From: Mucilaginibacter sp. SJ
Lineage (GTDB): Bacteria; Bacteroidota; Bacteroidia; Sphingobacteriales; Sphingobacteriaceae
DNA: 64,000 nucleotides
Direction of reading: 5' to 3'
NCBI RefSeq assembly: GCF_028993635.1
Contig: NZ_CP118631.1
Location: forward strand, 3,968,001 to 4,032,000
The position numbers and the translations under genes are program-made. The notes beneath the pieces are model-generated. The model saw only the letters and a list, made by a program, of their open reading frames with translations, was not told the origin of the DNA and made no database searches. Shown piece after piece: positions 63,349 to 64,000 of the stretch (positions within the stretch are counted from its first letter, which is position 1; the number at the start of each line of letters is the position of its first letter).

Positions 63349-64000
63349 ATGAGATTAGTGTACAAAAGCCTGGTAGTGTGTGCTGCCCCCCTGTTACTGT
63401 TAGCCTGTTCATCCAAAAATAAAAATAAAGACCAATCGCAGTCGCAGGTTGCCGCCAGGCCGCTTGATACCACGGCGTTGCTGGCCTACAATCCTAAAAA
63501 TGCTGATAAAAAGATAGATGCCGTAATGCAGGAGCTGCATCGTACCCGCGGTTTTAACGGTAATGTGCTGGTGGCAAAAAAAGGAAAAATAGTTTATGAA
63601 AAAGCCATTGGCTGGGCCGACTACCTGCATCGCGACAGCCTGAAAATCGGTTCGCAATTTGAGCTGGCTTCGGTAACTAAAACTATGACATCAACCGCCA
63701 TCCTCCTGCTGATGGAACGCGGCAAATTGAAGCTTGACGATGACGTTAAAAAGTTTTTTCCCGATTTTCCATACGATGGTGTAACTATTCGCTTGTTACT
63801 TACGCACCGCTCGGGTATGATGAATTATGTATATTTTATCGACGATATTTACCGGAAAAATCACCTGAACCAGCGCAAAGGGCTTACCAATGCTGAGGCT
63901 ATGAAAATGATTGCCGATTATAAGCCAACGCGCTTCAACGAGCCCAATAAGCGTTTCCTGTATAACAACTCCAACTTTATGGTGCTTGGTTCCATCATTG
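63349..64000 (+). CDS. Beta-lactamase-family serine hydrolase lipoprotein (partial, runs off the edge)
   Basis: The ATG at 63349 opens a frame that continues past the window end; 217 codons are visible. The start is a lipoprotein signal (LVVCAAPLLLLACSS). The class C/penicillin-binding-like core follows: ELASVTKTMTSTAILLLMERG carries the SxxK nucleophile, LLLTHRSGMMNY is the usual next block, and FLYNNSNFMVLG holds the YxN motif. It may act as an esterase or D,D-peptidase; the end is not visible. Confidence 0.9.
   Translation, partial: MRLVYKSLVVCAAPLLLLACSSKNKNKDQSQSQVAARPLDTTALLAYNPKNADKKIDAVMQELHRTRGFNGNVLVAKKGKIVYEKAIGWADYLHRDSLKIGSQFELASVTKTMTSTAILLLMERGKLKLDDDVKKFFPDFPYDGVTIRLLLTHRSGMMNYVYFIDDIYRKNHLNQRKGLTNAEAMKMIADYKPTRFNEPNKRFLYNNSNFMVLGSII

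Overview
The window looks like a chromosomal segment of a Bacteroidota bacterium, most likely Sphingobacteriaceae and probably close to Mucilaginibacter or Pedobacter. This is inferred from protein style and regulatory signals, not from a search. Supporting signs are promoters of the Bacteroidota type (TTTG, about 19 bases, TAnnTTTG) at several genes, few Shine-Dalgarno sequences, many secreted or lipoprotein hydrolases, a type IX secretion sorting tail, and lpxB, pointing to a lipid A outer membrane. Most of the window is core chromosome. There is no CRISPR array, rRNA operon, intact transposase or prophage.

Layout. 1-6.1 kb: a dispersed repeat, a DUF885 lipoprotein peptidase, a Fic protein and uvrA, all on the minus strand. 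6.1-10 kb: a lytic transglycosylase and a divergent rRNA pseudouridine synthase with a long basic repeat tail, then a periplasmic lactonase. 10-15 kb: the rimP-nusA-infB operon. 15-19.9 kb: a small lipoprotein, an S9 peptidase, and an overlapping acetyltransferase / zeta-like kinase / small-protein trio. 20-30.4 kb: pepT, an outer-membrane barrel, a MmcQ/YjbR protein, a RraB-like protein, an M14 carboxypeptidase, a rhomboid protease, a dipeptide epimerase, a CsbD protein, a Uma2 protein, and surE / membrane protein / lpxB. 30.4-36 kb: a gene-poor region with four tiny minus-strand genes, an MFS transporter, a plus-strand terminator with no gene before it, a large T9SS-type NHL/PKD protein and tRNA-Ala(GGC).

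36-46.8 kb: a truncated DUF805/FAD-oxidase fusion, a DegT-type aminotransferase, a beta-barrel protein, a carboxylesterase, a subtilase, a TPR protein and a dehydrogenase/cytochrome c fusion. 47-54 kb: an amino-acid permease, acs, glnS, and an enoyl-CoA hydratase with a free-standing B12-binding subunit. 54-64 kb: a small regulator/membrane-protein operon, a lone DUF3883 protein, a DCC-family protein with a TIGR01777 epimerase, feoAB, the gcvH-vanZ-small lipoprotein operon, a TPR protein, and the start of a beta-lactamase-family serine hydrolase.

The least expected content lies between or beside the standard genes: a compound dispersed repeat present three times with a conserved GC-rich head and AT-rich tail, other palindromic repeat families, two neighbouring paralogous proteins of 42 and 54 residues, a possible small RNA before 33.6 kb, and a cysteine-rich 50-residue lipoprotein coupled to vanZ.
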